This document shows, in pieces, positions 53,872 through 63,966 of a stretch of 64,000 bases of DNA. How positions within the stretch are numbered: the stretch's first letter is position 1; each line of letters begins with the position of its first letter. The DNA lies in contig NC_061864.1 of the NCBI RefSeq assembly GCF_907164915.1, positions 12,965,889-13,029,888 on the forward strand, written 5' to 3'. The stretch comes from Impatiens glandulifera. Lineage: Eukaryota; Streptophyta; Magnoliopsida; Ericales; Balsaminaceae. The notes beneath the pieces were generated by a model that was given only the letters and a program-made list of their open reading frames with translations, was not told the origin of the DNA and searched no databases. A program made the translations under genes and the position numbers.

Positions 53872-54021
53872 GTCGAAGGCTGTCGCAGACGAAATGGCAT
53901 CTGTCGCAGGCGAATGCGCATCTGTCGCAGACGAATGCGCATCTGTCGTAGGCGAAATGCGGCATCTGTCGCCTGCGACAGATGCTGTATTCGTCTGCGA
54001 CAGATGCGCATTCGCCTGCGA
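53872..54021. repeat. 21-22 bp minisatellite with inverted half
   Basis: Units close to GCATCTGTCGCAGACGAATGC repeat directly about four times (53896-53960). They then face inverted copies (GCCTGCGACAGATGCTGTAT and TTCGTCTGCGACAGATGCGC). The same unit occurs twice more at about 56068-56112. It encodes spurious Arg-rich frames on both strands. Confidence 0.85.
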
Positions 54022-54458
54022 CACCAATAACAAATAGTGTTCTTTATTGAACACAATAACATACTATAGCTCAAATAGTGGTTTTTTACTATTCTACCCA
54101 TTAACATTCTTTTGTTTCTATTCGTAACAAAAGAATTTGTACCTTGGGCTTTTTTTTGAACCTTATTCTTTTTCTTCTTCTTCTGTTTTTGTTTCTCCTT
54201 CTACCTCTATTTCTCATTTGTAATTCACTAAACGCATCTTGCGTTTTATTTTCAATAAGAAGTTGACCTTTTTAAAAAAAAAACTATTTACACATTCAAC
54301 ATCAGTGCAATTGTTTCAGAAATATATAATAAAAGAGATGATCCATGACATATATAGAAAAGAGTGAACTGTTTATTACATAGAATCTTGAAAATTCTAT
54401 CTTGGGGACATTGTATAACACATATATAATGCGATACTAGTATATTATCACAATTCCT
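54022..54458. other. intergenic DNA
   Basis: No feature recognised apart from a CTT/TTC-rich patch near 54165-54205. Confidence 0.5.
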
Positions 54459-55120
54459 GGAATTCCCAACCAGTTCATCATCAAGAACCGATCATCTAGA
54501 CATCTGTCATCAGCTCAATTAATATGCAGTACAAAGTGAAACATCAACAACATGCTAAGTTCACCAATAAGAAGAGTTTCTCTGGTCCCTGGAACAAAAC
54601 AACAAGAGATTCATGAAATTCAGAACATTGCATAAGTTTATTATTATGAACACACACAATAGTAAGCAACAATCCTTATATATCCTGCATGATCAAGAAC
54701 AAAACAAAACAAAAAAAGAAAAAAGTCACTAACCAAGGTTCCTACAAACCAAAGTATGTGCATGGATAAGCCGATTTGATGTGGACTATGCATGAAACTA
54801 TCATCATCTAGCTGAATAGGCTGCAGGCATTCATGGAATTTCCAACCAGTTCATCATCAAAACCGATCATCTAGCCATCTGTCATCAGCTCAATTCATAT
54901 ACAGTGCAAAGTGCACTGCTAGGTCTTCCCTTTTGAAAGTTCACCAATAAGAAGAGTTCTCTGGTCCCTGAAACAAAACAGCAAGAGATTGACGAAATTC
55001 AGAACATTGTATAAGTTCATTATTATGAAACACAAACAATAGTAAGCAATGATCCTATTATCCTGCTATGATCAAGAAACAAACAAAAAAGAAAATAAAA
55101 AAGAAAAAAAAGTCCCAGCT
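54459..55120. repeat. tandem direct duplication, period about 376 bp
   Basis: Sequence from 54459 (GGAATTCCCAACCAGTTCAT) recurs at 54835 (GGAATTTCCAACCAGTTCAT). The match continues through ATCATCTAG(A/C)CATCTGTCATC, AAGTTCACCAATAAGAAGAG and a GATCAAGAA(A)CAAA region to about 54740 and 55120. Differences are mainly single-base indels. Confidence 0.85.
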
Positions 55121-55239
55121 CCTAGCCCTGCAAAACCAACATTAATCATGTTTTAGGACCTAGATTTTCACAAACAAGAGAATTTAGTTGGAATATAAGA
55201 ACATAATATGATTATTTCAACTGCACACAAACCAACTAT

Positions 55240-55569
55240 GCCCTCTATTTGTACTGGGGGACACCTGTACTGCAGGAAACAACATTCCACAAGTGAAAAC
55301 AGATAAAAAAATAATTCGAAACATCACCATATGCATCTCTGCTTTCATTATTTGCAGAGAATGCAAGAAAACCAAAAGAAAGGAATTCACAGTTCAAATA
55401 TGAAGCAGATATAGAGATCATATAATAAGACAAGTGCAGGTAATTACGAGTTAAACAATAACAGTAAGTGGAATAGTTATAGATGAGAATGAAGCAGAGC
55501 AAAATGGGAATGGGTGAAACAGAATATAAAAGCAGAGCAATTGGGGGGAGAAAAGGCTAATAATATTGT
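55240..55569. other. possible 3' UTR of the minus-strand fragment
   Basis: Moderate base composition and no open frame. It directly follows the stop codon of the unidentified minus-strand coding fragment. Confidence 0.35.
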
Positions 55570-56035
55570 CTAGTTCATATCCATTACATCTCCAACTTGA
55601 CTGCTGCATACTGGAGAAACTGTTTGTAAAGGACCTCTCAAAAGGATATGGATTGAACTGAGAATCACGGCTATGCTTAAAGCAAAGGAGGTGGTATCGA
55701 GGGTTTCAGCATCAAGCTTCCTCCTCACACCCTTCACTGCCTGCTGCTTAGCGGTGTTAGAGGAAATATCTGCTTGCTAACTCTGCAAAGGGAGCTATAT
55801 AGTTATCATAAACAATCCTCTGGTTTACAGTTTTTATCACAGATGTGAGGTCTGCCCTGTTAGTCTGCAGCGAAACATGTTTCCACAAACGTGTTCGTTT
55901 CCACACTTCCAATCACACTTGGAACATGGTTTGAAGAACCATCTTGCCAAGAATACTCGACAGAAAAATTACATTCGATGCATTTGGGAGAGGAACGTCT
56001 TGCTCCCTTTGTTCCTGCAGCCAAATTAGTATCCT
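55570..56035 (-). pseudogene. unidentified protein-coding fragment, frame-shifted
   Basis: The minus strand has protein-like composition: TNLAAGTKGARRSSPKC, then CNFSVEYSWQDGSS (about 56020-55920), then TNRADLTSVIKTVNQRIVY and DNYIAPFAELASRYF (about 55870-55775). After a one-base shift near 55772 come NTAKQQAVKGVRRKLDAETL and a hydrophobic TTSFALSIAVILSSIHILLR (about 55760-55640), with a stop at 55570-55572. The final hydrophobic segment could be a membrane anchor. I do not recognise the family. The start and upstream exons are not visible; the frame shift at about 55860 may instead be an intron boundary. Confidence 0.45.
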
Positions 56036-56190
56036 AGAAGTAAATTACCACAAAAGGTTAAGTCATCTATCGCAGACGGATACGCATCTGTCGCAGACGG
56101 ATGCGCATCTGTCGTCGTCATCAGTAGAAAAGTTCAGAGCTGGGGGTTTGATCTTATCTGTGTGGATCTTTCTTTCCTGCAAATATTTGT

Positions 56191-56668
56191 ATGGGGAAGA
56201 AGCTGCTTGATGCCTTGTTAGGAAGGACGTCCACCTTCAAATCCACCAAACTTAAACCCTTACTCAATCTCTCTCTCTCTCGTTTATCAGTCCTTAAGAA
56301 CCAGCGCCTTTCTCGCCGCTCCAATGCTCATTCAGACGTCGTTCAACTCCTCTCTTTCCCCTGTCACCATCACCGAGCTCTTCTCCGTGTATGTTTGTTT
56401 CTTTATTCAACAATTCATTCATTCATTGTTAATAACTGATTATAGGTTTTGGTTGCAGGTTGAGCAAGTTATCAAAGAAGATAACATGATCGATGCCTTT
56501 GTTATGCTTGAAGGATACTGTTTCATGATTCTCGAGAGGATCAACCTTCTTCAACAACAGAGGTATGTATATATATAATTCATAATCCGATCTCATCGAA
56601 GTGAGTTGAATTGAATTGAATCGAGATTATGCAGGAAATGTCCAGAAGAGCTTAATGAAGCGGTGTCG
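56191..56668 (+). pseudogene. IST1-like gene, first exons only, cut by a repeat junction
   Basis: Exon 1 is 56191 to about 56388, starting MGKKLLDALLGRTSTFKSTK and including SDVVQLLSF. Exon 2 is about 56460-56561 (VEQVIKEDNMIDAFVMLEGY). Exon 3 begins at about 56635 with [11 protein letters not shown]. These are the N-terminal half of the IST1 domain, a regulator of Vps4/ESCRT-III on endosomes. All three pieces are in frame with GT-AG introns. At about 56666 the sequence passes without warning into the copia element copy, giving a stop after AVSN. The rest of the gene is not in the window. Either the gene was broken by the duplication or the junction is an assembly misjoin. Confidence 0.8.
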
Positions 56669-57990
56669 AATTAGCCTGATTGTGTCAAGTTTCGCCACCG
56701 GTGTAAAAGTCTCCTTAAAGTCAATGCCTTGCTTTTGCAGATAGTCTTTCACTACGAATCTCGTATTATGCTTGAGGATGTTGCATTCATTGTCTCTTTT
56801 CAACTTGAAAATTCACTTTAACCGATGATCTTATAACCGAGTGGTAAATTAGTGAGCTACTATGTCTTGTTCTTCCTAATGGACTCGAACTTTTTCTTAA
56901 TGGCCTCATACCACGGCTCTTCGACTGCCACCTCGTGATATGTTGTTGGTTAGTTAGTGTTGAGCAACAACAATTCATCATGATTCATCTCTATAAGTGG
57001 TGCCTCCGCATAGACATCTCGTAAGATTCCGATCTCCACAAAATTTTGTACGAGCTCGTTATTGTTGGTGCACCACTCCTACTTTTTCTCCTCCTTGAAC
57101 ATGGCATATTTGCTCACACAGATTTTACCGCAAACTGGATCAATAAACATGTGTGCCTTGCTTCCGTCTTCGAACTTCACATTTCTAGTAATCTTCTCGT
57201 TGAGCTCATTGAACTTTTCTCGATAGCTCGTCATATGATTGTTTGCTCCATGGTCAAGGTACCAAATGTCGTTATGGTTGTACTCATCGTCAATTACGAC
57301 AAGGTTCGACATGACTTTCTCTTCATTAAGCAACACCACATCTAGTCTTCATTGAAATTTTTTTGCACGAACTCTTCGAGATTTGTTTCCTCGTCTTCAA
57401 ACAAAGAATTTGTCACTCACTTAGCAAACATTAATGTTAGCTCCTCGTCATAGAAGCTAGTGATGTTTGTCTCATTGTCTCCGGGCAAATCATTCGTCAC
57501 TACCTCAATAAACATTAATGTTTGCTCCTCGTCATAGAAGCTAGTGAGGTTTGTCTCATCGTCGGGACTTTTGTTAGGGCACTCGAACGCATAGTGCCTA
57601 TACTTTTTACAAACGTAACACTTCACTATGCTCTTGTCTTTGCGGGCTTGGTGTCTTTTGTCGAGGTGAGTTTTCTCCACGACCTCGCCCTTTGCCATGA
57701 CCTCGGTTATCTTCACCATTGTCGTTGCGACTCGACGATCCAGAAGAAAAATTGACTCCTCCGTTTTTTTTCATTCGTGAGCAATAGGTGCTCCTCCTCT
57801 TGGTATCTGTAGCCGTAAAGCCTCTCCTCGTGGACTTTAAGACGACCGACGATCTCCACAACGATCATATTCTTAAGGTCACCAAATTACTCGATTCCGA
57901 TAACGATCTGCATGTATTTTTGTGGTACGGCTCTAAGGAACTTCTTGACGATAGATATCTCCTCCACCTTCTCTCCCAATGAGCGGATAC
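56666..57990 (-). mobile_element. Ty1/copia-type retrotransposon, truncated (copy 2)
   Basis: A close copy of 42173-43500. On the minus strand it has gag at about 57990-57417 with the CYVCKKYRHYAFEC knuckle. An open frame at 57339-57079 holds the altered protease motif WYLDHGANNHMTS, followed by a KFEDGSKAHMFIDPV block. The start of the polymerase region runs to 56666, where the copy stops at the IST1-like gene. RT and RNase H present in copy 1 are absent here. Frameshifts are fewer than in copy 1. Confidence 0.85.
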
Positions 57991-58136
57991 CAATCACGTT
58001 GAATATATTATAGATAAAATTAAAATGTATTATTTCATTTTAAAAAAAATTTAAGCGTTAATTTGATTTTTTTTAATTAAATGGTTTATATTTTATCATA
58101 TTGAGTGAATTGTATTTATTAAATATTAATTAACAG

Positions 58137-58138
<2 letters not shown>

Positions 58139-58211
<73 letters not shown>
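58139..58211. repeat. (TA)n microsatellite
   Basis: A pure TA tract of about 72 bp at the position where copy 1 has an interrupted TA tract (43640-43704). Confidence 0.95.
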
Positions 58212-58214
<3 letters not shown>

Positions 58215-58759
58215 ATGAGATAAAATAAAATGGTATACAATTCAAATATTTTTTTCATTAATTCTTGATATTAACTCTCTATTATTTTTTATATATCAAT
58301 TATCAAACAAACCCAGAAATGTATGGCTAATATTTTGAATAAAAAGTTATAAATTTATTTAAAAATATATTGTTTTAATATTGACTTAAATAAACTAATA
58401 TTTTGAAACATATTAAGTTAATTTTGGGATAGTAATTTTTGTACGCTTCATAATTTTACAAATTTATTTTTAATTGTTAACTATTTTTTAATTACTAAAA
58501 TTATTTAAAATAATAATAATTACCGCAAATTTGTGAACGGATAAACCCGCTCAAATTTACAAAATACCTATTTGTTCATAAACATTAATATATATAATTA
58601 ATATTCATGGCATGAGATGATTCAATGATTGCTAATTAATTAATGTATAGTTAGGACATGAATTAAAAATAATATACTTAAATATTAGAAAAACATAAAA
58701 AATATTTCCAAATACATGATTAATAATAAATATTTTAAATAAAAAATTCTGAAATTTTA

Positions 58760-59170
58760 GAGCACAACACTCCACAATTTATCAATACTATCTACTTTTT
58801 GAGGTGTGAACATCTAAATCAACATCAAAGGATTGATATTAAACTTGTTTGTCTCCGGAAAGAGAGTTGGGCAAATTGGACAGTGTTAGACCAAATTGAA
58901 TTAACTTGAGGGCGCCTACAATATTAGCTTTCATGTAAAAATAGTTTGTCTCAAGAAGTAAACTCGAGAGACAATATTTTGGAACGTCTGGCTTGTAAAT
59001 AGTGATGGGGAATCCGTGTCGAATGACACAAACACACAAACGGTGTGAAAGAAAGGATTTTATAAATCATATAAATCTTCACTAATATTATAGTTTCAAA
59101 CTTCACGAATGCAAATGGCGGAGTTCATGACTGTCGAAGAAGAATTAAGCATGGTAAGTGGAGAAATAAA
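58760..59170 (-). pseudogene. CAF1-like deadenylase fragment (copy 2, N-terminal piece)
   Basis: Minus-strand matches in order: SSTVMNSAICIREVW (CAF1 proteins start with a similar IREVW), a DTEF-like block with a one-base loss at about 59004, FYMKANIVGALKLIQFGLTL (open frame 59039-58839), SFDVDLDVHTS and a CSKI-like remnant, after which the match ends at about 58760. The DEDD nuclease motif is therefore interrupted. No complete protein can be read. Confidence 0.7.
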
Positions 59171-59196
59171 AAAAGGTTATGGTTTGCAAGAAGATG

Positions 59197-59197
<1 letters not shown>

Positions 59198-59255
<58 letters not shown>
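59198..59255. repeat. (TA)n microsatellite
   Basis: A pure TA tract of about 57 bp. It is short in the equivalent place in copy 1 (about 44610-44630), so it is a length difference between the copies. Confidence 0.95.
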
Positions 59256-59257
<2 letters not shown>

Positions 59258-59299
59258 CATTTTAAATTTATATATTCTTATTCTTTCTAAAGTCGATAC

Positions 59300-59480
59300 C
59301 CTGATTCTTTAAAAGTGCTAAAGATTTTGATGTTAAACTGCCACACAAACGATTGTATGGCGTCCACATTGGCTTTCATGTAAAAAAATAGTTTATCTCA
59401 AGAGGTAAACTCGAAAGACAATATTTTATAAATCATATCAATCTCTTCACTAATATTATATTAAGCTTGGTAGGTGAAGA
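59300..59480 (-). pseudogene. CAF1-like deadenylase fragment (copy 2, middle piece)
   Basis: The minus strand reads an FFYMKANVDAIQSFVWQFNI-like block, the counterpart of 44690-45030 but shorter: the DTEF region and spacer are deleted here. Confidence 0.5.
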
Positions 59481-60199
59481 AATAAAAGAAGGTTATGGTT
59501 TACAAGGGGATGTATGATTAATTGATAAATTATTTTTTATATATATAATTATTTTAAATTTATTCACAATCCTAATCGAAAATATTATTATTATTATTTA
59601 TTTTATTTTTAATCAATTAAATAATTTGAATTAACAAATTATACATGAAATAAATTTAGAGTTATTAATTACATTATTATATAATAATTATTATTATAAT
59701 TATTATAGATAAAATTATATATTTTATTAATTCTTGGTTTTAACTCTTTATTATCTTTTATATATATCAATTATCAAACAAACTTAAAAATATATGGCTA
59801 ATATATTTTGAATAAAAAGTTATAAATTTATTTAAAAATATATTGTTTTAATATTGACTTAAATAAACTAATATTTTAAAACATATTTAAGTTATTTTTG
59901 CGATGGTGATTTTTTTACACTTCATAATTATACAAATCTATTTTTAATTGTTAACTATTTTTTAATTACTAAAAATATTTAAAATAATAAAAATTACCTA
60001 AATTTTGTGAAAGGATAAACCCGTTAAAATTTTAAAAAAAACATATATAATTAATATTCATGGCATGACATGGCATGTCATGATTCAATGATTGCATGAT
60101 TGCTAATTAATTAAACATGAATTAAAAATAATATACTTGACTATTAGAAAAACATTAAAAATATTTCCAAGTACAAGATTAATAATAAATATTTTAAAT

Positions 60200-60885
60200 G
60201 AAAATTTCTGGAAAGCTAAAAATATAATGAGCTCGAGGTTTTGGTTGATATCCATGAATTAAGGATAAAGTTCATCAAGAATGTTTTTTAGTCTAATTAT
60301 TTTTGTTTATCAAAATAATTTTGTTTGGAGTTTATAAAATACTTTTATAATAACTAAGAAGACTATCCCAACCAGCCTGATGACTCTGTATGCCCAGTCT
60401 TCTTTCCAATTATAGAGTAGTCGCCAATCTGTCTAACCCAACGTAGAGTCCATTGAAAGACTTCCTAACGTGTTTGAGGTCGAAAATTGATTCTCCGAAT
60501 ATTTGCTTGACTAGAACCATGAACATGATCGGATCCGATGGGAGGGGACGTCGGTTAGAATCTTGACGATGAAGCCAAAATCATAGGCACCATGAAAAGT
60601 GATCCAAGCGCGGGAAATTTTAGAGCACATCATTCCACAATCCGTCAACATAGAGACTAACAATCCCGAATCAATACCATCTACTTTGTTTTTTTCAAAG
60701 GCGATACCCTGATCTTTTAAAAGTACTATAGAATCTGAGTTGTGAACATCTGAATCAACATCAAAATTGTTGATGTTAAACTGCCACACAAACGAATGTA
60801 TGGCTCCGGAAAGAGGGTTTAGGGTCAAAACATATAAGTAGAGATTGTTAATTCGACGGGCTAATGAAACATAGTGTCGGTGCAC
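60200..60885 (-). pseudogene. CAF1-like deadenylase fragment (copy 2, C-terminal piece)
   Basis: The open frame 60885-60511 contains FVWQFNINNFDVDSDVHNSD, SIVLLKDQGIAFEKNKVDGI, MLTDCGMMCSKISRAWI and TFHGAYDFGFIVKILTDV. This is the CAF1 core including the third catalytic-type Asp in the AYDFG motif. A shift near 60550 then moves the match to another frame: VKQIFGESIFDLKHV, YVGLDRLATTL and QSHQAGWDSLLS. It is the best-preserved of the six CAF1-like pieces. The N-terminal DTEF half is missing. CAF1 shortens mRNA poly(A) tails in the CCR4-NOT complex; this copy is unlikely to do so. Confidence 0.75.
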
Positions 60886-61439
60886 TTTCTTACTTTCTTA
60901 CGTGTAACTAAATATCAAATTCATTTTAAAGAATCTCTGATTCTATAGTGTTCTTACTATTTTTCTAATTTTACGGAAAAAAATGGTAGAGACTTTTTGT
61001 TGAAATATTAATTTTAATTGATAAAGCTAAAAAGTAGACTTTAATTAAATCTTCCATTCATTAATAATCTTATCTAAGATTCTATTAGGAGGTAAGTTAT
61101 GAGATTTAATTATTGAGTTTAATTTATTTTACGAGATCGATTTATTTCAAATAATAATCTTTCGACGCATTTCAAAAGTCGTACGCGATATTTTTTGTTT
61201 TATCCTCACTTGATAATAACTACAGTTAGAGTATGATATTTGAGTGTTCCAAATTTAGAACTTGTGTGCATCTTCTTCTCTAGACTAATGACAAGAAGAG
61301 ATATATCCTAACCATGGCCGAACCGCTTGGTGGGTTAGGGTGGGCTGTATCCCATGTTCATTGTATATATAATATCTATATTAACTATCTATAATATATA
61401 TATATATAATATATATATTAACTATCTATAGACTATATT

Positions 61440-61622
61440 TATATAGGAGTCTTATAATATCAACAATTATAAACAACCCTTATAAATTAGTAAATTAGCC
61501 TAGAAACGTTAAATTAATTATACATACAAGCCCATTAATAATTAAAAATATTTTATCTATATAAAAGACAATAAAGACCAATATCTTTCAATTTGTTAAC
61601 AATTAATATTTAGACTCATAGA
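61440..61622 (-). mobile_element. LTR-like end of the copia element (5' side, copy 2)
   Basis: The counterpart of 47100-47262 with the same AAGCCCATTAATAATTAAAA and AGACTCA blocks in order. Confidence 0.4.
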
Positions 61623-62646
61623 TTAGTAAAGAAGTAGAGAAAATCAAACAAACCAATAATGCGGTGTCAGAAGAATCTCTACAAAAAATTTATGAGTGAC
61701 AGTTAAATTTGTCATTGACTGTGGGTTGGTAAACAATGCCAAAAAATATTTTATTATCTGATAACTGACCATTTATATATATGGTCAAAATAATGATAAA
61801 CATGTACAAATCAAGAAATGATACATGTAAGAGGGACTCCAAATAAAAGAAGATCAGTTTAAAAAACTTTTTATTGGACAAAAGAGAAACAACTATAAAT
61901 ATGACAACTTCATCTACTTTTACTACTAAAAAGGGAATACACACAAACTCGTGAAAGCATCATCAAGACATTTGGTGGGTATGAGCAGCAATCGATCCAC
62001 CAAAATCAGGGATTATTATTCGGATTATAAAAAATCGGAACGAAAAATTCAATTCAACTAAACAAGATGTTGAATCAAACAAAATACAACACTAACTCAA
62101 ATATAAGTGGTGGAAAGAAAAACAAGACACCTCTAATGTTAAAGAAGTCATCGGTGCCAAGAACAAAATGACTTTTGAACTTCTCTAGAGGATTTTTTTT
62201 TTTTGCGAACGTTGTGTTCCGCTTCTCCTTTGGAGTGTGGCTATTTCTTACGGGTTAAATACATAGCTCGCAAACACACTCAATCAATTTAATCAGGCGA
62301 TCGAAACTTGACGCCACATAGACTTGAACTCAATATCTCAGGGAGACCGGGATATCCACCTATTTTTTCAGACGTTGTTTACCAATTCTCTAGAAGATTT
62401 TTAGAGAGAAATAAGATACTAGTATCTAAGTTAAGGTGTTGAATTTGGTTATTGCTCCATAATATAAAGTTATGCATATACTTTTCTTTCTAACCGTAAT
62501 AGATTTTCAATGTAGGAATTAGCTAGGTTAATGAGTTTCTTAATAAGTTGTCCATTAGGGACAAACATGAAGTTTTAAGTGACGTGGCATACTACTATTT
62601 TATAGATACATTCCCTAATAGACTAATTGTCGAGCCCCTTCAATCG
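61623..62646. repeat. downstream copy of the 47263-48250 segment
   Basis: Long matches such as AATTAGCTAGGTTAATGAGT and GACAAACATGAAGTTTTAAG are in the same order and orientation as copy 1. Copy 1 is shorter through many small deletions. The match ends at CCCTTCAATCGC (62637-62648). No gene seen. Confidence 0.8.
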
Positions 62647-62649
62647 CGC

Positions 62650-63726
62650 CTATTGTCCTCATAATTTCATAATTCTTTTATAGTAGGCGCTTGTTCTATT
62701 CGGACTTAATATGCTGATATATAATTGTTTATTTTTTTATTTGAAAAAATAAATAATAAAATCATACTAAATTGTTTCAACAATATAAAAAAGTAAATTT
62801 AGGGAGAATTTACCTAAGGTTGCATCAAACCATTTTAGTAATATTGTTTGTGTATTGATATAATTATGAAGATCTTGTCACTATTCTAATAAAGGATGAA
62901 ATAATATAATATAATTATTATTATTTAAATGGTAAATGAAAAATAAGTGTAGTTAAACACAACAAGAAAAATAAAAATAAAAATAAAAAATAAAAAATAA
63001 AAAATGAATTGATAAATTAAAAATAAAAAATAAAAACCAGTATAACGATATTTAGAGAGAATAATGAGATTACCCTTTTAGTTCACATTTTGATTTGATC
63101 TGATTTTAAACAACGTTGTGACTTGTGAATGGATCTTATCTGTCGTTTATAATTGTCGGAAACTTCTTCAAGTTTCAGCCAAATAATTCACACACACAAA
63201 AAATAACTTGATTTCGAACTAGCTGCCTCAACCAAATCTCCAAGAACTTGCGAATGAACTTTGTAATAACTCATTAAACCTATTCAAGGTTCAACTAAAT
63301 CCTAACAATACACTTATAATACAAGAGGAGATGCAGAATGGACTCTTCTTTTTTAAACATTCCATCGTTGACTCACCTTCCTCAATTAAAATACAGTCAA
63401 CCTTCATCAATTAAAATACCTCAAAATCTTTGTAAACACATTTGATTCTCATCCAACTCCCAACAAAAACAAGATGGGTTGACTTTGTTATCTTTTTTAA
63501 TTTATAAAAATAAAAAACAAAGAAAAACATTTATTTGGTTTGAATAACAATAAAACAGATTCATGGTAAATTGGTAATTCCGGTGAAGTTTAAAATTCAG
63601 ATAAGTTGGTGAAAAAAGATGCGTCCTCTATTCAAAAAGTGAAGAAGGCAAAATATGCGCGTCTCTGTCTGGCTTTCACTTTCTATTTGTGCATTACAGC
63701 TTTAGACAAAGAGATAGAAAGAGAAA
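62650..63726 (+). promoter_or_regulatory. upstream region and probable promoter of RhoGDI copy 2
   Basis: Unique in the window: the equivalent place in copy 1 holds a different 0.4-kb sequence. An AAATA-type run is at 62965-63005. A GC-richer leader (about 63600-63726) precedes the ATG. No specific regulatory motif is claimed. Confidence 0.4.
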
Positions 63727-63966
63727 ATGGAGAGTGCGAAGAAAGCAGTTGCCGGACCTTCTTGTGGAATTCCCCCAAACGGTGACGGTGGTGGCTATGG
63801 CAGTGAAGCAGAGCATGAGAAAGATAGAGCTGAAATTGCTGCAAAAGCAGGGGAGAATCGTGAGGACGAACTTGATGATGATGAACATGCATGTATTGGG
63901 ACTACATTTGATGAATTCGTTCCTAGTCCTCTCATTCCTCTCAAAGCCGCGCTTGAAAAAGACAAG
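63727..63966 (+). CDS. Rho GDP-dissociation inhibitor, first exon (gene runs off the window)
   Basis: An 80-codon first exon begins MESAKKAVAGPSCG and ends LIPLKAALEKDK at a GT donor (63967). It is the acidic, flexible N-terminal arm typical of plant RhoGDIs, which contacts the switch regions of ROP GTPases, followed by the start of the folded domain (FDEFVPSPLIPLK). From AGENREDE onward it is nearly identical to the exon at 48665-48788, and the intron start is also conserved (GTCATTTCTCTCTGCATATC). The frame is open. Only this exon is within the window, so the state of the rest is unknown. Confidence 0.85.

Noticed and set aside
53638..54107. Arg/Cys-rich and Ser/Ala-rich overlapping frames over the minisatellite.
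   Set aside because: They arise from the 21-22 bp repeat read in several frames. No splice context or homology.
59109..59312. A 67-codon frame beginning MQMAEFMTVEEELSMVSGE.
   Set aside because: It is antisense to the CAF1-like N-terminal piece and runs into a (TA)n tract. The minus-strand reading explains the sequence better.
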